A stretch of 49,686 bases of DNA, taken from positions 248,181 to 297,866 of the forward strand of contig NW_003546318.1 in the NCBI RefSeq assembly GCF_000090795.2. The letters are read 5' to 3'. The notes under the pieces were generated by a model. It saw nothing but the letters and a program-made list of their open reading frames with translations, searched no databases and was not told the origin of the DNA. The DNA is from Amphimedon queenslandica. Taxonomy: Eukaryota; Porifera; Demospongiae; Haplosclerida; Niphatidae. The position numbers and the translations under genes were made by a program. Below, in pieces: positions 34,905 to 44,629 of this stretch; the first letter of the stretch is position 1, and each line of letters opens with the position of its first letter.

Positions 34905-36467
34905 ATGGCTTTCAGAAAGAGGATAGTAACTGATTTCAAATTGCAAGGACTTCAGCTTACCAACGAGGCCACCACGTTCCTAGTGGAGGTACTAGACCTT
35001 TATAAAGACAGTGAGGACCTCACGCAGATAATAGACGACATTATAGAAGCAGTTCAGAAGCAGCCACTAAAGAAATCACTCCTAGATAAAGATGTGATAG
35101 AGACAGCAGTAGAAGAATGTAACCAAGAGACAGACTCCGACCCTGATAAAGCGCTAGTTCTAATAAATGCATTCGAGACGCCACCTTTCACTTATAATCC
35201 CGACCAGAAAAAATTCCTACCAATTCCTCTTCCTTCCATGAAGCTCTTTGCATCTGCTACACAAAAGACGAAACTTTTTCGAGAGCGATACAACCTAATT
35301 TATCAACGGACTGTTCGACATCATCTTTTCAGCCCCCCTGTTGTTGGAGCGGCTGGGTCTAGTAAAGGCCCGAAATTTCGACTGCACACGATCGAATACC
35401 TCCTAAGCAGTTCTGGTCTTCCTGATAAGATAATAGTACTAGGTATGTTGATACAGCTACGGGAGAGGAAATTCTATTTGGAAGATTTGACAGGTAAAAT
35501 TGAATTAGATCTTTCGGCCTGTCTTTTCCACACTGGGCTTTTTGTCGAGAACTCTATCGTACTTGCCGAAGGACTTTTCAAAGATGGAGTTTTTCATTTA
35601 TCGGCCATTGGGTGCCCACCCATTGAGTCTTCTGCAATCACTCGGAATTATTTTGGAACTGTTAACTTTTTTGGTGGGCCTTCACCAATAGCTGCCAAGG
35701 CTTCCGTTAAGCTCCAGGATATGCTGAAAGGAAATCAAGGAGTCATGTTGGTTTTCTTCTCGGATTTATTTCTAGATGATGATAAAGTCCTTGAGAAGCT
35801 CCCTCTTCTGTTTTCCGGTTATTCTGATTTTCCACCAGCCGCTTTTATATTTATGGGTAATTTTAGCTCCACCCCTTACGGTGCCGATCGACACAAAAGA
35901 TTAAAAGATTCGTTCAAGGCACTTGGCGACATTATGCTTAATTATCCAGATCTACTCGAAAAGTCTCAATTTTTCTTTGTCCCTGGACCCCTTGATCCGG
36001 GGCCTGGGGATATTCTTCCCCGGCCCCCTATACCATCCTACTTAACATCAGATATTACCAGTAGAATCAGCAATGTCACTTTCTGTTCTAATCCTTGTAG
36101 AATACAATTCTGCACTCGGGAGATTGTCGTATTTCGTGAAGACATCTTAACAAAGATGTCTCGTCATTGCGTTCGCTTTCCTACAGAAGGAACGGACATG
36201 GCCAACCACTTTACCAAGACCATACTCTCTCAAGGCCACCTCTGTCCCCTCCCCCTCCACTCTCGGCCTATCTACTGGATGTATGACCACGCCCTCAGGC
36301 TCTACCCACTACCCGACTTAGTTATGATTGGTGATAAGTGTAATCCTTTCTCAGTGACTTCGGGCGATTGTATGGTTGTCAATACTGGCTCTTTTCCTAA
36401 GAATGGCTTCGAGTTTAGAGTGTACATACCTCACTCTAACACAATCGAGGACAGTCAGTTGGTATAA
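34905..36467 (+). CDS. POLE2: DNA polymerase epsilon subunit 2 (B-subunit), intronless
   Basis: 520 residues in one exon (human POLE2 is 527). The start at 34905 (MAFRKRIVTDFKLQGLQL) aligns with human MAPERLRSRALSAFKLRGL; an in-frame ATG at 34746 lies antisense to HDAC3 exon 1 and is unlikely. Residues about 5-75 form the helical N-terminal domain (DDIIEAVQKQPLKKS). The OB-fold region has KIIVLGMLIQLRERKFYLED and the phosphoesterase-like region has FFGGPSP, FIFMGNFSSTPYG, FVPGPLDPGPGDILPRPP, NPCRIQFCTREIVVFRED and ILSQGHLCPLPL. The C-terminus ends IEDSQLV. In this family the phosphoesterase fold lacks metal ligands and is structural. POLE2 pairs with the catalytic subunit of leading-strand polymerase epsilon and helps hold CMG helicase. 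Absence of introns contrasts with HDAC3 beside it. A truncated copy is at 38091-38688. Confidence 0.95.
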   Translation: MAFRKRIVTDFKLQGLQLTNEATTFLVEVLDLYKDSEDLTQIIDDIIEAVQKQPLKKSLLDKDVIETAVEECNQETDSDPDKALVLINAFETPPFTYNPDQKKFLPIPLPSMKLFASATQKTKLFRERYNLIYQRTVRHHLFSPPVVGAAGSSKGPKFRLHTIEYLLSSSGLPDKIIVLGMLIQLRERKFYLEDLTGKIELDLSACLFHTGLFVENSIVLAEGLFKDGVFHLSAIGCPPIESSAITRNYFGTVNFFGGPSPIAAKASVKLQDMLKGNQGVMLVFFSDLFLDDDKVLEKLPLLFSGYSDFPPAAFIFMGNFSSTPYGADRHKRLKDSFKALGDIMLNYPDLLEKSQFFFVPGPLDPGPGDILPRPPIPSYLTSDITSRISNVTFCSNPCRIQFCTREIVVFREDILTKMSRHCVRFPTEGTDMANHFTKTILSQGHLCPLPLHSRPIYWMYDHALRLYPLPDLVMIGDKCNPFSVTSGDCMVVNTGSFPKNGFEFRVYIPHSNTIEDSQLV

Positions 36468-36570
36468 CATTACTTATTGATAATAATACTTCATTATTAT
36501 AACTATCTTCACACTTATTAAAATCACTATTAATACCAAACAAAAATAATAGCAATAAGTTTTAGCTTTT

Positions 36571-37237
36571 TCAATGTGAACGTGATTTCACTTTTGACAT
36601 GTTTCTAATACTACAAATAAAACATGGTTAGATAATATTACAATAATACTGAGTTTAACTTACAAGCACTTATTTAGCCAATGTTTGTCAATATCCTTCA
36701 TAATTAGTTCCACAAGAGCCTCATCACACTCATCACCAGATTCATAATGCACATCAACATTGACTACTGGCTTGCTTTTAGACCTGCTGCTAGAGTAAGT
36801 ACAGTAGCATTTTTCTTCCTTAACAATAAGGAAACTGTCTACTGTAGAGCTAGTTCTTGAAATGACATTCTATACAACAATACATGCAGACAGGTTTAGA
36901 TCAGACAGGATCTACTTACAGCTCTTAGGCCATCGTGAATGCTGATGAAGTCGTCTCCGCCGAACCACCTTGGAGGTGGACTTGGTCGTGGCGGTGGACT
37001 TGGACTACGTCTATACCGGTCAGATTCCCAGGAGTCAGCCCAAGGATCATATGCAGCCCGAGTTCTATGCTTATGGCCATACATCTCTTCCCAATCTCGC
37101 TGATCTGCCTCCATTATGTCACTCTGCAAGCTATACTGGTGTCGGATGAGGTCCTTGACTGAATCTGGCCAGTAAGTGATGCAGATCTCAATTGCTGCAT
37201 TTTTACTATCTTTCTCTCTACTACTCAAGGCACTCAT
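36571..37237 (-). CDS. Small unrecognised protein, family X copy 1
   Basis: Exons complement(36571..36610, 36664..36869, 36920..37237), 187 residues, phase consistent. Exon 1 encodes AIEICITYWPDSVKDLIRHQ, an acidic/Trp segment, a Pro/Arg/Ser stretch (RRSPSPPPRPSPPPRWFGGD) and FISIHDGLRA. Exon 2 encodes a Ser-rich stretch then KPVVNVDVHYESGDECDEAL and IMKDIDKHWLNKC. Exon 3 is a 13-residue basic tail (FIRNMSKVKSRSH). The architecture matches copy 3 (38903-39503) exon for exon, and the degenerate copy 2 (37735-38090). No signal peptide or membrane segment is visible. I do not recognise the family. Its 3' end is 103 bases from the end of POLE2, tail to tail, and this pairing is repeated at the second locus. 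Intron sizes are only 50-53 bases. Confidence 0.65.
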
Positions 37238-37734
37238 TTTATTAACGACCTGGGGGCGTAGCCCCAGGTCGTTTCATAAGCCCATAGATATTAGAGTAAA
37301 TGAAATTACTCTAATTATTCATTTACTCTAATATCTATGATAAGCCTCAGCAACCACCCGCCCACGCTACTTTACGTAGTGGGTGTGGTCACGACAAACA
37401 AAATGGCGGCTTAAACTTGGGACAAAGTGAAGAGCTTTCTAACAGCAAGAGAACATAGAGATACTGTCTAAAGACTTCTCTAGAAGCATTAGAAGGTAGA
37501 GAGAGCCTCTATAAGTCTTAATAAAATCCAGTTAGTCTTGCAAGGTGGTGAAATCAATTATAGGAATATTTTTTACACTGTTACGCTTGTTTTGCATTTG
37601 ATACGAAGAATGACGTAGATCTACAGCTAAATCTATTAATAAGCCAGATATATGAATATCATTGAATTAAAATTTTAATTACAGTACAACACTGATGCTC
37701 AACTGAAAGTATTTATTGGTCTCTTTAAAAGCAG
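37238..37734. promoter_or_regulatory. Upstream region of family X copy 1, with two stacked hairpins
   Basis: This contains the two inverted repeats annotated at 37245-37339 and, on the plus strand at about 37397-37411, CAAAATGGCGGCTTA, which matches the AAnATGGCGGC motif bound by YY1-type factors near animal start sites. The rest is AT-rich without a frame. Confidence 0.4.
37245..37339. repeat. Two adjacent perfect hairpins
   Basis: Hairpin 1: ACGACCTGGGG (37245-37255) and CCCCAGGTCGT (37262-37272), loop GCGTAG. Hairpin 2: 21-base perfect arms CATAGATATTAGAGTAAATGA (37283-37303) and its complement at 37319-37339, loop 15. They begin about seven bases upstream of the family X copy 1 start codon. 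Possibly a palindromic insertion; no flanking duplication was identified. Confidence 0.88.
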
Positions 37735-38090
37735 CTTGGTGTTGATTTTAAAGTGTTTCTAATGCTGAAAATAAACATTGATATTTAGATCTAGGTAGTC
37801 TACTACTCAAAGCCTTGTAGATAACTTACAAGCATTTTTTGAGCCAATGACCTCCAATATGATCCATGATTAGTTTCTCAATTTTTACATTGCTATCTTT
37901 ATCACCAGATAGAAACTTAACACTAACTTCAAGCACTGGCTGACTTACAGATTTATCAGTAGGGAAGTAAGTGAAGCAGTATCCTTTCTGCTTAGCACTA
38001 AGACAGCTTTCTGCATCTCACATGGCATTCTACATTAAGATGTTGATATGCAGTAAGCATAGCATAGATACATATCTCTTGCAGCTCTTA
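37735..38090 (-). pseudogene. Family X copy 2, degenerate and truncated
   Basis: Minus-strand sequence parallels exon 2 of copy 3: the acceptor and AATGCCATG are followed by TGA (copy 3 has TCA), then readable KQKGYCFTYFPTDKS, VLEVSVKFLSGDKDSN and IMDHIGGHWLKKCL, and a weak exon 3 near 37735-37765. Of exon 1 only the last bases (GACCTAAGAGCT) remain. The donor has GC in place of GT, and the sequence changes abruptly to the POLE2 copy at about 38091. Loss of exon 1 plus the stop make it non-functional. Confidence 0.75.
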
Positions 38091-38688
38091 GGTCTTAGCT
38101 TGACCCCTTATGGTGCTGACCGACACAAAAGACTAAAAAATTCATTTAAGGCACTTGGTGACACAATGCTTAATTATCCTGATCTACTCAAAAAGTCCCA
38201 ATTTTTTGTCCCCGGACCCCTTGATCCGGGGCCCAGGGATATTCTCCCCGGTTCCCTATACCATCCTACTTAACATCAGATATAGGATGAGCAACGTCAC
38301 TTTCTGCTCTAATCCTTGTAGGATACAATTCTGCACTCGGGAGATTGTTGTATTTTGTGAAGACATCCTAACAAAAATGTCACGTCATTGCGTTCGCTTT
38401 CCTACAGAAGGAACAGACATGGCCAACCACTTCATGAAAACCATCCTCTCTCAAGGCCACCTCTGTCCTCTCCCCCTCCACTCTCGGCCTATCTACTGGA
38501 TGTGTGACCACGCCCTCAGGCTCTACCCACTACCCGACTTAGTTATGATTGGAGATAAGTGTAATCCTTTCTCAGTGACTTCGGGCGATTGTATGGTTGT
38601 CAATACAGGCTCTTTTCCTAAGAATGGCTTCGAGTTTAGAGTATACATACCTCACTCTAACACAATCGAGGACAGCCAGTTGGTATAG
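38091..38688 (+). pseudogene. Truncated, frameshifted copy of POLE2
   Basis: It corresponds to the last 200 codons of POLE2 (parent 35863-36467) at high nucleotide identity. It begins abruptly in the codons for STPYGADRHKR and ends with the same IEDSQLV and a TAG stop. Lesions: a three-base in-frame loss near 38204, a one-base loss near 38240 (DILPR changes frame and meets a TAA at about 38271), and a further deletion near 38283 that restores the parental frame before NVTFCSNPCRIQF. There is no start, N-terminal domain or OB fold. Gene conversion or recent duplication would explain the high identity of the 3' part. Confidence 0.9.
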
Positions 38689-38902
38689 GATTTACTGATA
38701 ACCATTTGATAGATAATTTTAAATAATATTCACGCATTCACACTTCTCCTACACTCACTTATACACTAGTACTTTATTAATATGTTCACAGTTATTATTA
38801 AAAACATTATTATTTATGTATAGTATATGATACAGGACTATCAACTGAAACTGAAGACAAAATATTAACAGTTCAATGGATTAATGGTGTTGTTAGTCAC
38901 TT

Positions 38903-39503
38903 TCAATTGCTTGATTTCGTTTTCGATGTGTTTCTAATACTACAAATGACAACATTGATAAACTATCAAAGCCTCAATACTAAATGAACTTACTAGCATT
39001 TATTGAGCCAATGGTCTCCAATACGGTCTATGATCAGGTTCTCAACTTGCCCATTGGTATCTTCATTGCCAGATTGAAACTTGACACTAACTTCAACGAC
39101 CGGCTGAATCTCAGACTTATCAGTAGGGAAGTAAGTTAAGCAGTATCCTTCCTGCTTCACACTGAGATAGCTGTCTGCATCTGACATGGCATTCTATATT
39201 AATATAGATTTTGATACATGGGCTATAAATTATGTCTTTTTTAAAGCTTACTAAAAGTTTTAAACTACACTTATTAATGTATATATATATATATATAGAA
39301 CTACTTACAGCTCTTAGGTCATTGTGAATTGCAACAAAGTCAGCTCCACTAAACCACTCTGGAGGTGGTTTGTCACTGTCTTTAAGCTTGCCTGCTGTCA
39401 TCAGTAAGGACTTCTGCTGGCTGATGAGATCTTTGACAGACTCTGGCCAATAAGTGATGCAGACTATGATGGTGTTTTTACCAATGTCCTTTTGTCCACT
39501 CAT
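38903..39503 (-). CDS. Small unrecognised protein, family X copy 3
   Basis: Exons complement(38903..38939, 38994..39193, 39309..39503), 143 residues, phases 0 and 2 as in copy 1. It reads MSGQKDIGKNTIIVCITYWP, SVKDLISQQ, PPPEWFSGADFVAIHNDLRA in exon 1; GYCLTYFPTDKSEIQPVVEV and IIDRIGDHWLNKC in exon 2; and YIRNTSKTKSSN in exon 3. It lacks the Pro/Arg-rich insert of copy 1, so the shared core is CITYWP(D/E)SVKDLI - WF-GxDF-xIHxxLRA - PVVxVxVxxxSG - IGxHWLNKC. It lies tail to tail with the POLE2 pseudogene, mirroring copy 1 and POLE2. The product is soluble-looking and of unknown function. Confidence 0.65.
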
Positions 39504-39693
39504 AGTGTTGAAGAGAATGAAGAGATATGATATTAGCTATAGATTGTAGATTATTCCAATTTGTAACTGATAGATAGGGCTAGCCTTTGGCTCTATTTAT
39601 AGAGCTTAGATTTACTAGTACTGAAGGATCAATCTGAAAGAATGACATCATAATGCTGACTGCTCCTATTTATAGTAACAATAATGGCTAAGG

Positions 39694-39710
39694 TGACAGC
39701 TAAGCTGTCA
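39694..39710. promoter_or_regulatory. Palindromic TGACAG pair upstream of family X copy 3
   Basis: TGACAGCT-A-AGCTGTCA is a perfect inverted repeat of TGACAG, the core recognised by TALE homeodomain factors (MEIS/PREP/TGIF). It lies about 190 bases upstream of the start codon, 20 bases from a TATTTATAG motif. A regulatory role is inference. Confidence 0.35.
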
Positions 39711-40029
39711 ACTCAGATTCATAAAAACTACTGAATATCATTGAGTAAGCTGATTTGTGTGCTTTGTTTGCAGTAAAGGGAGTTTCCCTGATTTTCTATA
39801 ATTGCATTAGTGTCAACAGTGCATCGAAGCAAGACAGCACCAGATCGTAATATGCAACTGATACTGCTACTAACTCGGCTACTAACTATAGTATTAGCAT
39901 GTACATGTATGGACATATTTACTATTACACACTATATTAAGTATAAAATCACTAGACATTTTCCTTCTGGTGACATGGAACTGTAGTAACTATAGTATAA
40001 TCCTGTCCTGAGTTATGTAATACACTTAA

Positions 40030-40139
40030 GGCCTTTTCACACTGGCACAGTTTTTGAGAGTGATGCACATTGATTTGAAACCACTCTAGTGTGAACATGT
40101 TTAATTAATGCACATTACGTTTGCCAGTGTGAAAAGGCC
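40030..40139. mobile_element. Small inverted-repeat element flanked by TTAA
   Basis: The ends GGCCTTTTCACACTGGCA and TGCCAGTGTGAAAAGGCC are perfect 18-base inverted repeats, each bordered by TTAA (40026-40029 and 40140-40143). TTAA duplication is typical of piggyBac-type insertion, though the termini do not begin CCC. The 110 bp interior is non-coding, and part of it (TGATGCACATT / AATGCACATTA) is also inverted. Confidence 0.85.
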
Positions 40140-40242
40140 TTAAAAGTCAAGAGTAAAGAGGATTAAGATCAATCATCACATAATAATAATAATAATACAT
40201 GTACAATGTCAGTCTAGTCTTTTCCTCTCTCTCTCTCTCTCT

Positions 40243-42290
40243 TTAGTTAACAGCTGCCCTACCCTTGTAGCTAATGCCAAATCTTCTCTTGTTTCTACGA
40301 AAACAAAAACACGCCCACAATGCAAAAGAGAGCAAACTCATCACTAGAACTAGGACCCCCATCACAAAGAGGCACCAGCAGATGAAGAACGACTTGTCTC
40401 TCTCTCCTTCTTCGTAGCTTCCAAACGTGACATCCAAATGATTAATCTTAGATCCCATGCTATAATTCGGTTGGACGTAGGCTAGAACAGTGACTTCGTC
40501 ACCAGTACTAGCATGGTTACCATCTCTCGTAGAATTAGCAACCAAACTCATGGAGCAGTTGTGCTCACGAGCGACGATACAATAAGAATAATCGTACAAG
40601 TAATCCTTATAATTTATATACTTCTCGGTCTCCGACGTATAATAGCTATACTTGGTACCCTCGGCTGGGAGGAGCATGATGAAGAAGTAGAAATCAGATG
40701 AGGGGGCGGTGAAAGAGACATTAGTACACTCTGATTGTCCACGCCCACCGACTTTCAATAAAGCACTGTAGACGGCCGTATCTGATACAGAATACTTAAC
40801 ATAGTCAGCGTATTGAGACTCGTTATTAAAGACATACAGGACGGCATCGGGCGAGCGAGAGACGTTACCAAGACAAGCTCGTATGGAGAGGGACGACCCC
40901 TTAATCATGTAGACATAACGATAGTTAATAACAGGGTATCCATCTATGATAGTCGTGGAATTGAACGAGTCGTTTTGGGTTCTTTGATGATAGGAGAGAA
41001 TGGATGAAGGTACTATAAGAATATAACATGTATGAAAGTCGTCTCCTCTTTTGACGACTTCACTGACTAAGAGCTGAGAGGAGACAGAAGAAGGATAAGT
41101 CCCGACTATCGTGGTCACATCTTCAGCTACCAATATCCTTGATGTGGCATTAGGAGGAGGGATAGGAGCAGAAAGATAATCAGGTAAGTAGACAGTAAGG
41201 GATAACACTATTAGTGCTATACCGACTAGTAAACAGAGGATAATTGCAATACAGTGTCGGGTGGATATCTTATCTGTACTGGTCTTCCAATTATCTTCTT
41301 CTTCGATAACTGAGAAAAATAAAACATTATTAATAAAAATGTTTATTTTAGTCAAAGAATAATCTACTGGGTATTGTGTGATAATACAAAAAGAGGGAGT
41401 GGATTGGATGATAAGTTATGTTAACAAGATGAGAAAACAGTAAAACAATCCTTGTCGTGAGGTGTTTGAAACTCTATATCCCTTTTAGCAGAGGCTCCTA
41501 TGTCACATGATAAACACATGCCCTGGAGTCTTTTATTAATGCATTCTATGAATCACATGTAATTCACATGCTATACATGTATTCATGTAGTATGGGAAGC
41601 CAGACCTTTTGACTGATTGTGGTCAAGTAGTAGATCAACAATAACTTCCTTCCCACACAAGTGTACAATAAAATTAAATAAAAATACTACTACAGAACAC
41701 AATAACAATTCTCTTGCAGGGAAAACTAATTCACGCTTTGCTTCAACAATTTAACACCTTCTGCTAAGGGAGCCCCGCCCGATAAGAGAGACAGAATAAT
41801 TTATCTTGTTGGGAGTAATTCCGTTAAAATATCTATAGCTAAACTTTACTATTGCAATGTTTATGTATAAATAAAAAAGACGTTTGCTTGTTTGTTTGTT
41901 TACACTATGATTTATGTATATATAAGCAACTCTTGATATAAGTAACACAGGACAATAATTTTAAATCAAATTCCAGAACTCTCTCTATTAATACTTACCA
42001 CAAGCGTCACTTGCACATGTCTCCAAGGCGCCAGTCGTAAGCTGCTCAAAAGCAGTAGCTACCTGAGGTCCGTCTATGGAGTGAAGCTGAATGGTGAGCC
42101 AGTCCCTGAAGCCCACGTTTCTTTTCGAGACCGCCACCCAGTATTGAAGGAGTGCTGTCCTGTCTTTTGTGGTCATCAAACTCTCCTCGTAGCATCTGAG
42201 CCCATCATTAATGCCTTGGACCTGATCAACAGTTAGACCATCCACTGTTGCTTGGAGAAGCTTTTTGGCCTCACTTGTGGCCTTCTCCAT
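40243..42290 (-). CDS. Two-pass membrane protein with separate N-terminal exon; family not recognised
   Basis: Exons complement(40243..41309, 41999..42290), 452 residues. Exon 1 (residues 1-97, MEKATSEAKKLLQATVDGLT to TCASDAC) looks like a helical soluble domain. Its donor (TTGTG, GTAAGT) joins in phase to CTCAG-TTATC at 41309. Exon 2 gives an acidic linker (IEEEDNW), a membrane helix at about 116-140, an ectodomain of about 265 residues with at least six N-glycosylation sequons and a few cysteines (for example ACLGNVSRS, GQSECTNVSF, EHNCSMSL), a second helix at about 404-434, and a short basic tail (RRNKRRFGISYKG). Both ends should be cytosolic. The ectodomain-between-helices layout recalls APD-type proteins, but that is only an impression. 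Exon linkage is inferred from splice signals and phase; exon 1 could belong elsewhere. Confidence 0.6.
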
Positions 42291-42456
42291 GATGGGAGAA
42301 TTAAACACTTTATGAGATTGACACCTATCAGTAACAATATTCATTGATGAAAATCCCGCCTTTTCAATTGATATTATGCAACACGTGAAAGCACGTGGGC
42401 AGAAAATTATCAAACAAAAATGGATAAACAATAATAATGAATAAGCAATCGTATTG

Positions 42457-44364
42457 TTACTGTTCCGCCGCTTGGATGCTTCCATGCGAACGAGTGATGT
42501 GAAGCTTGCAGTGATTTGCAGTCTTGTATCTGTTCCCACAAATGTAGCATTGGTAATTCTTGATCTCGGTGTGATTGTAACGCAAATGACAATCAAGCAG
42601 AGTCTGATATGCAAACATTCGATCACAGAAGCAACACTTTAAATGTCTCTCATTATGTATCTGCATGTGCTGCCTCAGTTCTCCCTTCTGGGCAAACCTT
42701 TTATCACAGTGAGGGCATTTCTCTGGTTTTTCCTCAGAGTGCATTCTTTGTTGATGGTTTCTGAGACCAACCCGAGATGTGTAGAGTTTATTGCAAATGT
42801 TACATTGGAATTTCTCTGGTTTCCTGCATGGACTCTCTCTGTGGTCTCGAATGTGAACATGGTACTGGAATAAGCTGGGAAACTTTCTCTCGCATCTCCG
42901 ACAACTAAAATAAGGAGTAGAGGAACAAGTCTTGCGATGCAATTCAAAAACGTCAAAAGAGATAAAACTAGTCGAGCAGCCTTTGCATACAAATGACTCA
43001 GCACTATCTATTAATGGACTAAACATGAAAGAAAGGACATACAAGGTTTTTGATTCACCTCCAGTGTTAATCTCTTGCAAGTATTGATCACCATACCACA
43101 CTAGTAGTTCACTGCTTGGATGAATTGGTTTTATTGTCATATAATAAATGTTCCTTCGATGCTGGAATGCAACAAGATTCTGTTCCTCCTTGTTTCGTGC
43201 AAATCTTACACATTTCAACCAACTAGAGTTGTCAGCTTCGTGTGCGTCAACATAATATGTAGACTCACCACAGTTAACCTAGAGCAGTAACGGTAATGGT
43301 AATAGACCACATGTATATTCAAGAGTGTAAAATATACAGTACTGCTATAATGATTGCTACTATTGCTACTTGCTATACCTCCCACATGGCATTAAAATTG
43401 TTAGTTTCTTCCATTAGATCTTCTTCTGCTATCTTTAGTCCTTTATACGGCCCATATCTTACTCCGCTCTCTATGCGAGCTATTGCAAAAACCCCTTGCT
43501 TGCCGCAAGAATTAATAATCGTCATTTCAGGTGGAAGCCCACAGGGACCCTGCACCACTGAGTTCTGATTCATGGAAGGAGCTCTGTGGATGGCTAGAAC
43601 AGCCTGGCTTTGTATGCTGGACTGAAGGAGAGGTAGCTGAGCAGGATCACAAAGCTATGACACATAATCACATTAAAGTGCAAACTAATTCTATACAAGT
43701 ATACCTGAATGGTAGGCATTACCAACTGAGGAACTGTTACTAACTGAGGGGCTGTTACTAACTGAGGGGCTGTTACTAACTGAGGGACTGTTGCTGATTG
43801 AGGGGCTCTTGCCTGCTGCTCTTGCAGTTGAGGAGGTGACTCTGAAGTAGAAGAATCATTCTCTCTCATTGCAGTCTTTGGCTTTCTGCCACCTTCTGCA
43901 TGTGTACAAAAATAGCAAGGGTATATTGTAACAAGATTAGATTACATACTTTTATAGTACAGGAAACATTATTATTTAATGACATGAGAGATACTTTAAA
44001 ATATGCAATCAATGAGGTGCAAATTAATTATGTGTGGGTTAACATTAAAATTATGACTTGTAAATTGTAACAATAGATTAGCCAATAGAGCCTTCATTTC
44101 TTAGACAAAAACAAGCTAAATGACTTAATTATACACCATTTTATTATTGTTTTTTATTAGTATACATTTAGGTGACACAAAAACAGACACACCTATCATT
44201 ACTCATTATAAAAAACTACTCTACAGCACTAAATCATGAGCTCTTTTCTCACTTTTTGTGGTTTTCCTCTTCTTCTTAGGTTTATAATAACCCGTAGTAT
44301 AGTCTGAGTCATCATTATTGTCGTCACTGGGGTCGCTACTGCTGCCGCTGTAGCAGTAAAACAT
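42457..44364 (-). CDS. PR-domain (PRDM) zinc-finger protein
   Basis: Exons complement(42457..43278, 43379..43621, 43705..43895, 44253..44364), 455 residues, phases 1, 0, 0. The N-terminus is acidic/Ser-rich followed by a basic nuclear-localisation-like KPKKKRK. Exon 2 has four near-repeats of APQLVT. A PR (SET-related) domain spans about 126-253: GPCGLPPEMTI, GVFAIARIESGVRYGPYKG, MWEVNCGESTYYVDA, EEQNLVAF, IYYMTIKPIHPSSELLVWYG. Six zinc fingers follow (about 277-455): the first is C2HC-like (CKGC...HRKTC), the others C2H2 (for example CNICNKLYTSRVGLRNH, CPHCDKRFAQKGELRQH). PRDM proteins are sequence-specific regulators, some with histone methyltransferase activity; I cannot place this one in a vertebrate subclass. 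It is followed on the same strand, 166 bases away, by the two-pass membrane protein gene. Confidence 0.85.
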
Positions 44365-44629
44365 GATTCTCCTTCTCACCTCTTATTATTATTGTAAACG
44401 AACCACACCTACTGTGGCTAGAATGCAGTGTATTTTGTAAATTTGGATTTCAAAATTCAAAGAAACGATAGTATAAATAACTTATACTATTGCTGCATTT
44501 AAATACTATATTATGCCTCAAGAAAGAAGCAGCTTGTAGCTTTAAAAATTATTATTATTTTAATAAATAAAAGAATTAAAAATTGAATCTCATAGTTCAT
44601 AATAAAACGTGTACACGTACTATTGCATC

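Larger units (their letters stand above)
39504..40242. other. Intergenic region with a TTAA-flanked element and a TGACAG palindrome
   Basis: The 5' flank of family X copy 3 and 3' flank of the two-pass membrane protein gene. Besides the palindrome at 39694-39710 and the element at 40030-40139 it holds an AAT microsatellite (about 40183-40198) and a CT tract (40220-40243) next to the stop codon. Confidence 0.5.

Noticed and set aside
43020..43060. Possible 40-base intron (GTGAATC...TTTAG) between PR domain and zinc fingers
   Set aside because: Its removal shifts the frame and meets a stop at once, while the unspliced frame is open and joins both domains.
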